A stretch of 64,000 nucleotides of DNA from Gilvibacter sp. SZ-19. GTDB lineage: Bacteria > Bacteroidota > Bacteroidia > Flavobacteriales > Flavobacteriaceae. The notes under the pieces are model-generated. The model was not told the origin of the DNA. It searched no databases and saw only the letters and a list, made by a program, of their open reading frames with translations. The position numbers and the translations under genes were made by a program. Position 1 is the first letter of the stretch. Every line of letters starts with the position of its first letter. Location of the stretch: contig NZ_CP019333.1 of the NCBI RefSeq assembly GCF_002163875.1, forward strand, positions 2,596,864 to 2,660,863. Direction: 5' to 3'. Shown piece by piece: positions 1 to 7,900 of this stretch.

Positions 1-109
1 TGCCCTCCTGGCTTGGTCCTTCTAATTCAAGATTTTAACTACCTTTAAAATAGCAAGTATTACCTAAAAAGCGATACTTACTATAGCTACTAAACTAACA
101 CCGTACACC
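1..109. other. Non-coding left edge
   Basis: No gene is visible before the first start codon. The only structure noticed is a weak inverted repeat, AAGTAT and ATACTT, around positions 55-88, which may belong to the promoter region of the first lipoprotein. The upstream gene, if any, lies outside the window. Confidence 0.4.
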
Positions 110-781
110 ATGAGACCATTTTCCTTTCTAGTAATAGGCCTAGGGCTGAGCTGTATTATATCATGCAAAGAAGCTAATAAAAACAATAGCTCAGACACAG
201 AGCAAGTAACAGTTGTTGATACGGCCGCGGTTGCTCAGGTGAATTATATACCTATCGCTTCGGATGAGGCCTTGATACAAACGGCACTGCTAGCTGCGCC
301 AGAAGCGGGAAGGGCAGGAGCTAAGGTTATTGGCTACAATGCAGCGGGAGAATTTGTGACCTTTAGAGAAGGGACCAATGAGTTTATTGTTTTGGTAGAC
401 GATAGCAGTCGCAAAGGATTCAATGCGGCCTGTTACCATAAGGATCTGGAGCCGTTCATGGCGCGTGGTCGTGCCCTGCGGGCGGAAGGTAAAAGTCCAG
501 ATGAGATCTTCGCCATCCGTGAGGCTGAGGCCAAGGCAGGGACGCTACCAATTCCCACCGGAGCCACCTTGCATATCTATTTTGGGCCAAGTACGAACTA
601 CGACCCGGAGAGCGGCGCTGTAGAGAAGGCTAAATTGCGTTATGTAGTCTATATGCCCTTTGCCACTGCAGAGTCTACAGGCTTACCGGAATCTCCCATA
701 GCGGCGAATCATCCCTGGATCATGAACCCTGGAACCCACAGAGCGCATATCATGATCTCACCGATAAATGGTGACCAATAG
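110..781 (+). CDS. Predicted lipoprotein of unknown function
   Basis: The 223-residue product starts with a hydrophobic segment that ends in a lipobox-like LSCIISC, so Cys19 is the probable lipid-anchored residue. An Asn/Ser/Asp-rich linker follows (residues 20-35), as is usual for surface or periplasmic lipoproteins of Bacteroidota. The remaining 180 residues look globular, with an alpha/beta-like centre and a conserved-looking C-terminal stretch rich in His, Pro and Ile (HPWIMNPGTHRAHIMI). I do not recognise a family. It stands alone on the plus strand, about 200 bp before another lipoprotein. A periplasmic or outer-membrane location is well supported; the function is not known. Confidence 0.8.
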   Translation: MRPFSFLVIGLGLSCIISCKEANKNNSSDTEQVTVVDTAAVAQVNYIPIASDEALIQTALLAAPEAGRAGAKVIGYNAAGEFVTFREGTNEFIVLVDDSSRKGFNAACYHKDLEPFMARGRALRAEGKSPDEIFAIREAEAKAGTLPIPTGATLHIYFGPSTNYDPESGAVEKAKLRYVVYMPFATAESTGLPESPIAANHPWIMNPGTHRAHIMISPINGDQ

Positions 782-814
782 CTTTTTTGCATCGCATTAT
801 ATTGAAATAGCTCT

Positions 815-822
815 TAATTTTG
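815..822 (+). promoter_or_regulatory. Candidate -7 element TAATTTTG
   Basis: This is an exact match to the Bacteroidota consensus TAnnTTTG. It lies about 158 bp before the start of the second lipoprotein gene, so a transcript from it would carry a long leader. No convincing -33 TTG at the usual spacing was seen, so confidence is moderate. Confidence 0.4.
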
Positions 823-841
823 TAAGAAAAAGTAGGGTTTT

Positions 842-923
842 ACCGTATTTTTTGTACGGTTAGTTGATTTGTGTTAAATTCCTCTTGTGAATGTTAGGCC
901 AGTTCCCCGGGACAGACGTTCAC
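842..923 (+). promoter_or_regulatory. Structured leader region upstream of lipoprotein gene
   Basis: Two potential stem-loops lie in the leader. ACCGTA (842-847) pairs with TACGGT (855-860) across a T-rich loop. GTGAATGT (887-894) pairs with ACGTTCAC (916-923) with one G-U pair across a GC-rich loop containing CCCCGGG. This could be a leader RNA element or simply operator sites. No known riboswitch class was recognised. Confidence 0.3.
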
Positions 924-979
924 CGGTTAACTAACTTAAACAATGATGACTCCCCCAGTTCATCGCAAAACCTCACTTT

Positions 980-1930
980 ATGAAAATCCTTAAAAATTCG
1001 ATTTTAACGGTATTTGCCGTTAGCCTGTTATTTATTGGTTGTACCTCTGAACCCTACACAGAGACCAATGATGTAAACCGCGACCTTGTTGTTGTAGATG
1101 ATATTGCTGCAGAGGCAGTAACCCCAGTGACCATTGTACCCTGGAGTTCTGGTGATGCTGCTTCGGAATGTGAACAAGCGGGTGCGGGCTGTGATTTCTC
1201 CTGGAAGATCGACGATTCGCCTGAGAACGGTATTTATAATACCAACACAGATCAGTACGGTAATACGCCGACAGACTTTGACCTCTCCATTAAAATTCTC
1301 AACAGCGATGGGATCTACTTTGATTGGTCTACGGACTATGAAGTATGTGCAGTGATTGTAAAAGGTGGCCCTGGAGCAAATGTATATTATTACCCCGATG
1401 GTGCCTGTTCTGATTCGGACCTGCACGCACCTATAAACCCTGCTAATGGCACGCCTTATGGTTTAAGCCACGTGACCTTCTGTTTTTCTGAAACTCCTTG
1501 TGATACAGATCCGTCGGAGTGTTTTGAAGATGAAACTGCTTGGGCCGATGGAGAGCGTTACACCAACAGAGGAAATTGGGCAACTTATACCGCCTATCCG
1601 GGAGATGGTGAATCGGTTGATATTTATGCAGGAAAGACCAACTACGCCGGAACCGTTACCTTTAATGACAATGGTGATGGAACGGTAGATCTGGATATCG
1701 CCTTAGAAGATGGATTTATTTTCTATTACGATATGGCAGACGATTCTGCAGACCACAACATTAAGATCCAAGATTACGATACTAGTCCATCTGGGAATCC
1801 AAGCCCTGGACTTTTCGATCACAAGTTTACGGCAAGTGCTGGAGCTTCTAGCATGACCGTTACTGTACCTATGAATGAATTCTACGGAATCCATTTGGAT
1901 GTAGGTGCAGAAGTACCTTGTGACGGATAA
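980..1930 (+). CDS. Predicted lipoprotein, Asp/Cys-rich, unknown function
   Basis: This 316-residue lipoprotein has a positively charged N-terminus, a hydrophobic core and a lipobox ending at Cys21 (LLFIGC). The mature part is acidic and beta-rich in appearance, with several Cys pairs (ECEQAGAGC near residue 65, CDTDPSEC near 175) and a DNGDGTVDLD segment that resembles a calcium-binding loop. A duplicated arrangement is suggested, with two similar domains before and after the Cys cluster, but I do not recognise a named family. It is monocistronic: a strong terminator follows within 30 bp. Surface exposure or a binding role is inference only. Confidence 0.8.
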   Translation: MKILKNSILTVFAVSLLFIGCTSEPYTETNDVNRDLVVVDDIAAEAVTPVTIVPWSSGDAASECEQAGAGCDFSWKIDDSPENGIYNTNTDQYGNTPTDFDLSIKILNSDGIYFDWSTDYEVCAVIVKGGPGANVYYYPDGACSDSDLHAPINPANGTPYGLSHVTFCFSETPCDTDPSECFEDETAWADGERYTNRGNWATYTAYPGDGESVDIYAGKTNYAGTVTFNDNGDGTVDLDIALEDGFIFYYDMADDSADHNIKIQDYDTSPSGNPSPGLFDHKFTASAGASSMTVTVPMNEFYGIHLDVGAEVPCDG

Positions 1931-1953
1931 TTTCAATGGAAATTGAATGATTG

Positions 1954-1983
1954 AAAAACCCGCGTTAGTTCGCGGGTTTTTTG
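1954..1983 (+). terminator. Rho-independent terminator
   Basis: CCCGCG (1959-1964) pairs with CGCGGG (1971-1976) around the loop TTAGTT, and a run of six T follows. It ends the 980-1930 lipoprotein transcript. Confidence 0.85.
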
Positions 1984-2006
1984 TTAAGCTACAATGCATT
2001 AAAAAG

Positions 2007-2036
2007 AAAACCCTCCACGATAGCCTGGAGGGTTTT
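2007..2036 (-). terminator. Terminator of proteorhodopsin gene
   Basis: This is an 11-bp perfect stem, AAAACCCTCCA (2007-2017) with TGGAGGGTTTT (2026-2036), loop of eight. Read on the minus strand it is followed by a T-rich tract, so it closes the proteorhodopsin transcript. Confidence 0.85.
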
Positions 2037-2076
2037 CCACATGCGCCCTAGGCGCAAATCACATAAGTGGGTGTGC

Positions 2077-2808
2077 TTACTGGTCTGTCGAAGTTTGTTG
2101 CACTGCTAGGTTGTAAATTACAAGCCCAAATCCGATCTTGTTGATCGCATCTGCAATATTGTAGAATACGTCCATGCTCAATCCGCCAAAGATTCCTTCA
2201 TACCATCCTGGGGTACCAGCCATGTAACCGATTGGGTAAATTGCCCATCCGACCAACACGAACCAACAAAGGATCTTGTGTGAGCTCGCTACTGAACCAC
2301 CAGCCTGCTTGGCGAGCTTTGCAGCACCACCGAGCCAGATCTCGTAAACAATAACGAAGTAAGCGATACCAGAGATAAGACCCCATAACCAGGCATTGTC
2401 TCTGTCCACACCTTCTCCCCAGTATCCTGTTACCAACATCACTACGGAAAGCAAGATAAGCTTCCACATGAGTGATTTTTTGGCTCCGGCCACTTTGAGG
2501 ATCAAGTAGAACTCCACACACATTAGTGGAACGGTAAGAATCCAATCCACATAACGGAAGAAGGTTGGCGATTCCATATTGGTTGCCCAATAATCGCGCA
2601 TGTACCAATAGTGTACTGCAGCTATGAACGTGATGAGTCCAGAAACGAGAATCGATGTTCTCCATTTGCGGTCAAAACTGTTCATAGACAAAAAGAAGAA
2701 GGCAGAAGCTGCCATCATGGCCATGCACCCTACAAAGAAGGTGAAGCCTACGTAATCGTCTGGCGCCAACTTAGGAACCAGTGAAATAAGGTTAGCAAAA
2801 TTTTCCAT
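2077..2808 (-). CDS. Proteorhodopsin, light-driven proton pump
   Basis: This seven-helix retinal protein of 243 residues pumps protons out across the cytoplasmic membrane in light. Helix C carries the proton-pump triad as D88 (acceptor), T92 and E99 (donor) within RYVDWILTVPLMCVE. H66 matches the conserved partner His of the acceptor, 22 residues before D88. K224 in DAINKIGFGL is the retinal Schiff-base lysine. Position 96, which corresponds to the known spectral switch residue 105 of marine proteorhodopsins, is Met, the variant expected for green absorption. The DTE pattern argues against a sodium (NDQ) or chloride (NTQ) pump. It is transcribed away from blh, which supplies retinal, and ends at a strong hairpin terminator. 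Confidence 0.97.
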   Translation of the reverse strand: MENFANLISLVPKLAPDDYVGFTFFVGCMAMMAASAFFFLSMNSFDRKWRTSILVSGLITFIAAVHYWYMRDYWATNMESPTFFRYVDWILTVPLMCVEFYLILKVAGAKKSLMWKLILLSVVMLVTGYWGEGVDRDNAWLWGLISGIAYFVIVYEIWLGGAAKLAKQAGGSVASSHKILCWFVLVGWAIYPIGYMAGTPGWYEGIFGGLSMDVFYNIADAINKIGFGLVIYNLAVQQTSTDQ

Positions 2809-2832
2809 ATACGTATGAATTATTAAATAAAA

Positions 2833-2906
2833 TGTTTAAATAAAATTACGAATAATTAAACAAAAAATACGTACTTTGTTTAATAAATTAACATATTCGT
2901 TAAACA
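2833..2906. promoter_or_regulatory. Four alternating heptamer sites between proteorhodopsin and blh
   Basis: Perfect copies of one 7-bp word occur at 2833-2839 (TGTTTAA), 2856-2862 (TTAAACA, its reverse complement), 2877-2883 (TGTTTAA) and 2900-2906 (TTAAACA). Start-to-start spacings are 23, 21 and 23 bp, close to two helical turns. This gives two equal inverted-repeat pairs of 30 bp, 44 bp apart. One site overlaps the likely -7 element of blh (TACTTTG, 2872-2878). The layout suggests binding sites for a regulator that controls both divergent genes. The identity of that regulator is unknown. Confidence 0.6.
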
Positions 2907-2912
2907 ATATAA

Positions 2913-3797
2913 ATGGTTAAAACACGGGAAATACTGATTATCATTACGTTTTTCAGCCTTTGGCTAACGAATTATTTTGAGGCCGGATCACAGTCAATTT
3001 TAGCATTTAGCTTGCTGTTTTCTGTAGGTTTATTGCACGGGTCTAACGATCTGCAACTTTTAGGACGTACTTTTTTTAAGAAGAAAAAGACGACTTTTTA
3101 CACCAGATTAGCACTTTATTTGGCCGTAGTGTTTGCTGCATTCAGTTTGTTCTTTACAGCACCTCTGTTGGCGCTTTTCTTGTTTATAGGCGTAAGTGGA
3201 TATCATTTCGGAGAACAACACTGGGACGAATACCTAGGCAGAAGCCCGCTCAATAAGCTGTTCTTTGCGGCTTATGGTTTGGGTATATTGTTCTTACTTT
3301 TCTTTTTGAATCCGGTGGAGACCAGCCAGGTAATCGAACAGTTGACACAGTTTGCCGTACCCAAAATGTGGTACGCCTACGGTCTTTTAATTGCAGCAGG
3401 CCTTTTTGCGATTATATTACCTTATTATATAGGAGCTAAAATGATCAGTCCTCCAAAGGCAGTTCAAGAACTTTTTTTGCTTGTAGTGTTTGCGGTTCTG
3501 TTTCGATGGGCGTCCTTGGTATGGGCCTTTACCATTTACTTTATCTTTTGGCACAGTGTGCCTTCCATAAAAGAACAGGTCGCTTATCTATACGGTAAGG
3601 TCAACAAACAAAGTGTGAAAAAATACCTGCGTGGTGCTATTTGGGTATGGCTGGCATCTATAGTTGGTTTGGTGGTTTTCTTTAAGCTGATGGAAGGCGG
3701 GAATCAATCTTTTCTCACCATTTTCTTTTCGTTCTTAGGAGCTATTACCTTTGCTCATACGGTTATCATAGCGCGTATGTTTGATCAGCAGGAATAG
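2913..3797 (+). CDS. blh: Beta-carotene 15,15'-dioxygenase, Brp/Blh family
   Basis: This integral membrane oxygenase cleaves beta-carotene into two retinals, the chromophore of the neighbouring proteorhodopsin. The 294-residue protein has about eight hydrophobic segments. His residues typical of the family appear near membrane edges: H42 in GLLHGSNDL, H98 and H103 in SGYHFGEQHW, H214 in FIFWHSVPSIKEQ and H282 in ITFAHTV; these are candidate iron ligands. It is divergent from the proteorhodopsin gene and shares a 104-bp regulatory spacer with it. The carotenoid synthesis genes needed to supply substrate are not in this window. The family call is firm; which His residues bind iron is inferred. 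Confidence 0.93.
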   Translation: MVKTREILIIITFFSLWLTNYFEAGSQSILAFSLLFSVGLLHGSNDLQLLGRTFFKKKKTTFYTRLALYLAVVFAAFSLFFTAPLLALFLFIGVSGYHFGEQHWDEYLGRSPLNKLFFAAYGLGILFLLFFLNPVETSQVIEQLTQFAVPKMWYAYGLLIAAGLFAIILPYYIGAKMISPPKAVQELFLLVVFAVLFRWASLVWAFTIYFIFWHSVPSIKEQVAYLYGKVNKQSVKKYLRGAIWVWLASIVGLVVFFKLMEGGNQSFLTIFFSFLGAITFAHTVIIARMFDQQE

Positions 3798-3816
3798 TAA
3801 TTGAAGTTAAAAGCAC

Positions 3817-3851
3817 TAAAAAAACCGGCACTAGGCCGGTTTTTATTTTTT
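3817..3851. terminator. Bidirectional terminator between blh and the M28 peptidase
   Basis: CCGGC (3825-3829) pairs with GCCGG (3835-3839) around ACTAG. An A-run precedes it and a long T-run follows it, so it can end transcripts from both convergent genes. Confidence 0.85.
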
Positions 3852-3863
3852 TATACTGTTTGC

Positions 3864-4880
3864 TTAAGGCTTAACCTTATCTGCAGTGATTCTACCCTCG
3901 CGATTGGCCACTTCCCAAGCCGTTAGGAAGATGAGTTGCGCACGCTTGGCCATAAGTTCGTATTCGATCTTGTCTGGCGTATCTGTGATCTGGTGATAAT
4001 CTTCGTGAGTACCGTTAAAGTAGAAGATGATCGGAATATTGTTCTTGGCAAAGTTGTAGTGATCTGAACGGTAGTAAAAACGATTCGGGTCGTTCTCGTC
4101 ATTATAGGTATAATCCAATTCTAGGTTTACGTATTTGCTGTTGATCATCTCAGAAACATCGTGCAACTCTTGACTCAACTTATCGCTACCAATAAGGTAG
4201 ATATAATCCGGTCCGCCGGCCTTGTCTGGGTCTATACGACCGATCATGTCCGTATTTAGGTTACAAACCGTGTTTTCCAATGGATAGACAGGATTGTCAG
4301 TATAGTAACGCGAACCGTACAAGCCAATCTCTTCTCCGGTAACGTGCAAGAATAGAATGGAACGCTTAGGGCCATTCCCCTCCTTTACGGCTTGTTGGAA
4401 AGCCTGAGCCATTTCTAACATAGACACGGTTCCGCTTCCGTCATCGTCTGCGCCGTTATAGACATTGCCTTTTTTGTCGGTTCCTACGTGGTCGTAATGC
4501 GCAGAAAGCACGATCACCTCGTCAGGGAACTCAGATCCTTTAATAAATGCTAATACGTTTTCTGAATCTTTAGGGTCTCTAGCGCGAGAGAAATAGCTAG
4601 CGGGAATCTCTTGGTAGTAGTCTTCTGCAGTTACGCCTCCGGCTATACCTTCGGCCTTGTAGAAGTTCACTAAGTATTCTGCGGCCATTTTTTGACCTTC
4701 AGAACCTGTCATACGCCCTTGCATTTCATCGCCGGCAAAGGTGTATAAATGCGATTTAAGATCGTCTACAGTAATGGTCGAAGCATAATCGACATTGGTC
4801 TTGGTGACTTTTTTTGCATTTTGAGCCGGTCCGCAGCTAATGACAAAGCCCGTAAGTAGCGCTAATAAAGTGTATTTCAT
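3864..4880 (-). CDS. M28 family zinc aminopeptidase, lipoprotein
   Basis: This is a predicted exported, lipid-anchored metallopeptidase of 338 residues with a lipobox at Cys16 (FVISC). The M28 di-zinc site is complete by eye: H128 and D130 in SAHYDH, D145 in NGADDDGSG, the pair E183-E184 in TGEEIG (catalytic base and ligand), D211 in NTDMIG and H296 in EDYHQITDTPD. It should remove N-terminal residues from peptides in the periplasm or at the cell surface. It is transcribed alone, convergent with blh. Substrate preference cannot be read from the sequence. Confidence 0.92.
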   Translation of the reverse strand: MKYTLLALLTGFVISCGPAQNAKKVTKTNVDYASTITVDDLKSHLYTFAGDEMQGRMTGSEGQKMAAEYLVNFYKAEGIAGGVTAEDYYQEIPASYFSRARDPKDSENVLAFIKGSEFPDEVIVLSAHYDHVGTDKKGNVYNGADDDGSGTVSMLEMAQAFQQAVKEGNGPKRSILFLHVTGEEIGLYGSRYYTDNPVYPLENTVCNLNTDMIGRIDPDKAGGPDYIYLIGSDKLSQELHDVSEMINSKYVNLELDYTYNDENDPNRFYYRSDHYNFAKNNIPIIFYFNGTHEDYHQITDTPDKIEYELMAKRAQLIFLTAWEVANREGRITADKVKP

Positions 4881-5013
4881 TCTGAGTTTATTTGCTTGAT
4901 TTTGATCGCTAAAGATAACAGAATCCCACAGTCTTTACTGTGAAATATTTGTGAAAACAAATCCGCAACTTCTAGCACGTAAAAACACCCGATTTTAAAA
5001 ATACCCGCTAAGG

Positions 5014-5047
5014 GGGAGCAATTTTTCACAAGCTCCCTGTATCTTTA
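5014..5047 (+). promoter_or_regulatory. Promoter-proximal inverted repeat before the 5069-7279 operon
   Basis: GGGAGC (5014-5019) and GCTCCC (5032-5037) form a 6-bp inverted repeat directly before a near-consensus -7 element TATCTTTA (5040-5047). The first gene starts 21 bp later. The repeat falls where a regulator would cover the -33 region. Confidence 0.35.
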
Positions 5048-5068
5048 AGTCAACTAATCGCACTATTT

Positions 5069-5473
5069 ATGGCACTACTTTACACCACGGAGATCCCCCT
5101 AGATGATCTGTCCAAAGCAGAAAAATTGTACCAGGAACTACACGATGAGAACTGTATACTGATGGTCGTGTTGGGAAATACAGAAGCAACAGTAAAAGGT
5201 GTTCAGACCGCAGACGATCTGGCATCAACTTCTCCCGGAGGCTTTAAACGAAAGATCATGTGGGTTAAAAATCATGTCGTATTAAAGGACAAACTCGAAC
5301 ACTTTTTAATTACTGCTAAAGTGATCCAAGATGATACGCCTTATGAAGAGATCAAATGTTTTTGTTTGACCTTAGGTCCTCGAAAAGCAAATAGCCGCAT
5401 TCACAAAAATGGCGTGATGGATTTTGTCCGTCTCGAACACCTATATGTTGAAGCCGAATCACAATCCCTCTAA
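5069..5473 (+). CDS. Conserved-looking small protein of unknown function
   Basis: The product is 134 residues, with no signal peptide and no membrane segment, so probably cytoplasmic. It reads as a compact alpha/beta protein: an N-terminal strand and helix (residues 5-27), a hydrophobic strand ILMVVLGN, and a C-terminal part with CFCLTLGPRKANSRIHKNG. I do not recognise a family. It is the first gene of a two-gene unit: only 9 bp separate it from the secreted 598-residue protein downstream, which has its own ATG and signal peptide. The pairing suggests a shared role, but nothing in the sequence states which. Confidence 0.75.
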   Translation: MALLYTTEIPLDDLSKAEKLYQELHDENCILMVVLGNTEATVKGVQTADDLASTSPGGFKRKIMWVKNHVVLKDKLEHFLITAKVIQDDTPYEEIKCFCLTLGPRKANSRIHKNGVMDFVRLEHLYVEAESQSL

Positions 5474-5482
5474 ATCCTACCT

Positions 5483-7279
5483 ATGAAAACCGCAATAACA
5501 CTTTTATTACTGCTTGTCTCTTATGGGATGACCGCCCAAAAGGCCATAGTGAACATTACCGAAAAGAAAGGCAAGAAGACCACTGAGATCACTTATGACG
5601 GCTCTCAAATTGTAGATATCAATGCCGATCTCAAACTGCGTATAGACAAATCCGCTTTAAGAGAACGAATAGGGGAGATCATTCCCTCGGTGCGCCAGAA
5701 CACGGCTTTACAAGCTCAGATAAGTCAATTCGAAGCGGCGCTGAGTACGCAGGAGCAAGTGCTAAATGCCTTAGACTCTAATTTGGAGAACGTAGAAAAT
5801 ATGGAATCACTCTACGAAGGCCTTACTAGTTTTTACAACACCTTAGTAGCCGGTGGGCCCGAAACTCGCGTATATCAGGAAACTTTGTCGTTGTATGCCA
5901 ATTGGCAGCAGAATCATAAAACTGCATTCGATAATGGCGCAGGGGTCTCTAAAGAATACTACATATTTACCAACCTGAACAAAGACCTGGATTCGTTAAA
6001 GTCACGGCTGGCCGTTTTGCCAAACACCGTCTATTTTGTGAGCATGGTTGCTTATTTGCAGACCGATCTGGGTTCGGCAGGTCGCGTTCATATAGACAAC
6101 TTTGATACTTATAGCGAACAAGATTTTTACGAAGTACCGCGTTGGGTGACTACTTTGAGTGACGACCAGCTGGAACGTCTTAAGGCGATCAAGGCCCAGG
6201 CTGAGGCGAATAATGCGAGACGGGTCAGTCTCTTCGAAGAGCTCAAGTCGAAGTTCTTGGCAGCCTTGCCGGAGCTTAAATGCGTCTCTGAAGTAAAGGA
6301 TAGCATTACCGATTTTTTGACAGATGGGAGTATAGCCGCAAGCATTAGTCCGGCGGTGCGCGCCAAGGCTAAAGAACTTATTGCTCAATACGAGGCTATG
6401 GTGGCTTTGGTAGAGACGGTAAAGAATACTGTGACCAACTTAGACATAGATTCGGTTTTTCAGATCACTTCGCTGATCCAGCAGGTCAAGAATCGTTTAG
6501 CGTCTTTAAAGGAGGTTTTTACAGACTTTGATGCGCTTGCGCAAGCGATTCGCGCCTTAGCTGCAAAGGCAGAAGCTTTAGGTAAGGACGTAAAGGCTTG
6601 TGTAGCGACGATGACACAATTCTATGCAGCCTTTGATCACTTGGCTGGGATACTGAAAGGGCATCAGAATAGATATCAAGACAATTTAGCCTTGGGTAAG
6701 GAGGTTAAACGCTTCACTTTGGACAATTTGCCAGACGAAGGATATTTACGCCTGACCCGTTCCGGAAAGCGTGAAGACGGAGATATCTTAGAGCTTAATT
6801 TATTGCTCGGTATTCCAAAAGAAGGTAAAGATCCAACGAGTACTAATCCGGACGATTATGAAATAAGAAAGTTAGAACCCTGGAATTTGCAAATGCAAAC
6901 ACTAGGCTTGTTCTCCAGAACCTATGTTGGGCTTATCATGGCCGATCCCTATAACGCAGACAGCCTATCTGGGGTGGAGGCCTTACAAGAGCGGCGCTTC
7001 TTGTATGCCCCTTCGGCCGGACTTTTGCTAAAAGTGGGTAGCCGCAACTCCCGTTTTTACAACGATCTATTGAGCCCAGGCTTAGGTGTTTCTATTTCCA
7101 CGCCTGATTTTGATACCAACGGTGACCCAGAATTTGGAACGGGTTTGGTGCTAACGGCTTTCAATAACATTTTAAGTATAGGGATCAATTACAACATTAC
7201 CCTAGATGTGCCTTATTGGTCCTTTGGGGTGAACCTGCCCTTTAGCCTGCCGGGTATCCCGATCAACAGGCCGCAATAA
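5483..7279 (+). CDS. Secreted coiled-coil/beta protein of unknown function
   Basis: This 598-residue protein starts with a signal peptide (about residues 1-18, ending GMTAQ). Residues 50-120 and 215-420 are rich in Ala, Glu, Leu and Lys in heptad-like order and look like long helices or coiled coils. The last 180 residues change to a beta-rich, aromatic and Gly-containing composition, with short amphipathic strands and a hydrophobic C-terminal end (NYNITLDVPYWSFGVNLPF), reminiscent of a small membrane-associated barrel. No family was recognised. It follows the 134-residue gene by 9 bp and is probably co-transcribed. An envelope location is likely; the role is unknown. Confidence 0.8.
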   Translation: MKTAITLLLLLVSYGMTAQKAIVNITEKKGKKTTEITYDGSQIVDINADLKLRIDKSALRERIGEIIPSVRQNTALQAQISQFEAALSTQEQVLNALDSNLENVENMESLYEGLTSFYNTLVAGGPETRVYQETLSLYANWQQNHKTAFDNGAGVSKEYYIFTNLNKDLDSLKSRLAVLPNTVYFVSMVAYLQTDLGSAGRVHIDNFDTYSEQDFYEVPRWVTTLSDDQLERLKAIKAQAEANNARRVSLFEELKSKFLAALPELKCVSEVKDSITDFLTDGSIAASISPAVRAKAKELIAQYEAMVALVETVKNTVTNLDIDSVFQITSLIQQVKNRLASLKEVFTDFDALAQAIRALAAKAEALGKDVKACVATMTQFYAAFDHLAGILKGHQNRYQDNLALGKEVKRFTLDNLPDEGYLRLTRSGKREDGDILELNLLLGIPKEGKDPTSTNPDDYEIRKLEPWNLQMQTLGLFSRTYVGLIMADPYNADSLSGVEALQERRFLYAPSAGLLLKVGSRNSRFYNDLLSPGLGVSISTPDFDTNGDPEFGTGLVLTAFNNILSIGINYNITLDVPYWSFGVNLPFSLPGIPINRPQ

Positions 7280-7338
7280 TTGCAATTCAAATAGTTTAAA
7301 AAAGCACATATTTCTTTTTTATAAAACAAAGGAGTGAT

Positions 7339-7346
7339 TATATTTG
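7339..7346 (+). promoter_or_regulatory. tRNA-Ser -7 element TATATTTG
   Basis: This is an exact TAnnTTTG match. It ends 11 bp before the first base of the tRNA, which is the expected distance for a transcript with a very short 5' leader. Confidence 0.7.
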
Positions 7347-7357
7347 CATCCGCTAAA

Positions 7358-7442
7358 GGAGAAATGGCAGAGTGGTCGAATGCGGCAGTCTTGAAAACTG
7401 TTGAGGGTCACACCTCCGGGGGTTCGAATCCCTCTTTCTCCG
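7358..7442 (+). tRNA. tRNA-Ser (UGA)
   Basis: The 85-nt gene folds as a class II tRNA with a long variable arm. The acceptor stem pairs GGAGAAA (7358-7364) with TTTCTCC (7435-7441), with discriminator G at 7442. The T arm contains GGTTCGAATCC. The anticodon loop CTTGAAA places TGA at 7392-7394, so it reads UCA and probably other UCN serine codons. The full CCA end is not encoded: after G comes CAA. The gene has its own promoter upstream and a terminator directly behind it. Confidence 0.97.
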
Positions 7443-7446
7443 CAAA

Positions 7447-7480
7447 AGGAAACCCGCAACGAGAGTTGCGGGTTTTTTAA
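7447..7480 (+). terminator. Terminator of tRNA-Ser
   Basis: This is a perfect 10-bp stem, AACCCGCAAC (7451-7460) with GTTGCGGGTT (7465-7474), a GAGA loop and a T-run. Confidence 0.9.
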
Positions 7481-7769
7481 TTTAAGGCCGCGGCAAATGC
7501 TCGCATTTGTAAGCGGCCGTAATTAAAAAACCCAAACGGCTTTGCCGTTTGTGGGTTCAATGCTTGCTCAGGATTCCCACCTGGGATGTTTTGCATCGCA
7601 AAACAATCCCTGCTTTCGTAAGCCCGTGTAATCAAAAAACCCAAACGGCATTGCCGTTTGTGGGTTTCTATGGTTGTATTGGATGCCCCTTTGGGATCAC
7701 GAGCGCGCCTCCTTTGCCAACGGCTTTGGAGGCCGAAGAGCGAGTAATCCTATTAGCGCTTTCCGCTTG

Positions 7770-7836
7770 CGCGGCTACCTTCATCAAACATCCACAGGAT
7801 GTTTGGTTCTGCAAGCAGAACTTCATTGCGGTAATG
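7770..7836 (+). repeat. 67-bp perfect direct repeat, copy 1
   Basis: This copy is identical over 67 bp to 7901-7967, 131 bp downstream. It contains two hairpins and ends in a weak CATT/AATG pair. A third, truncated relative starts at 8030 (GCGGCTACC). Confidence 0.9.
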
Positions 7837-7900
7837 TATTGGATACCCTATTGGGATGCTTCACGCAGTGAAGCAATCCCTAGCCAGTGCCTTCCGCTAT

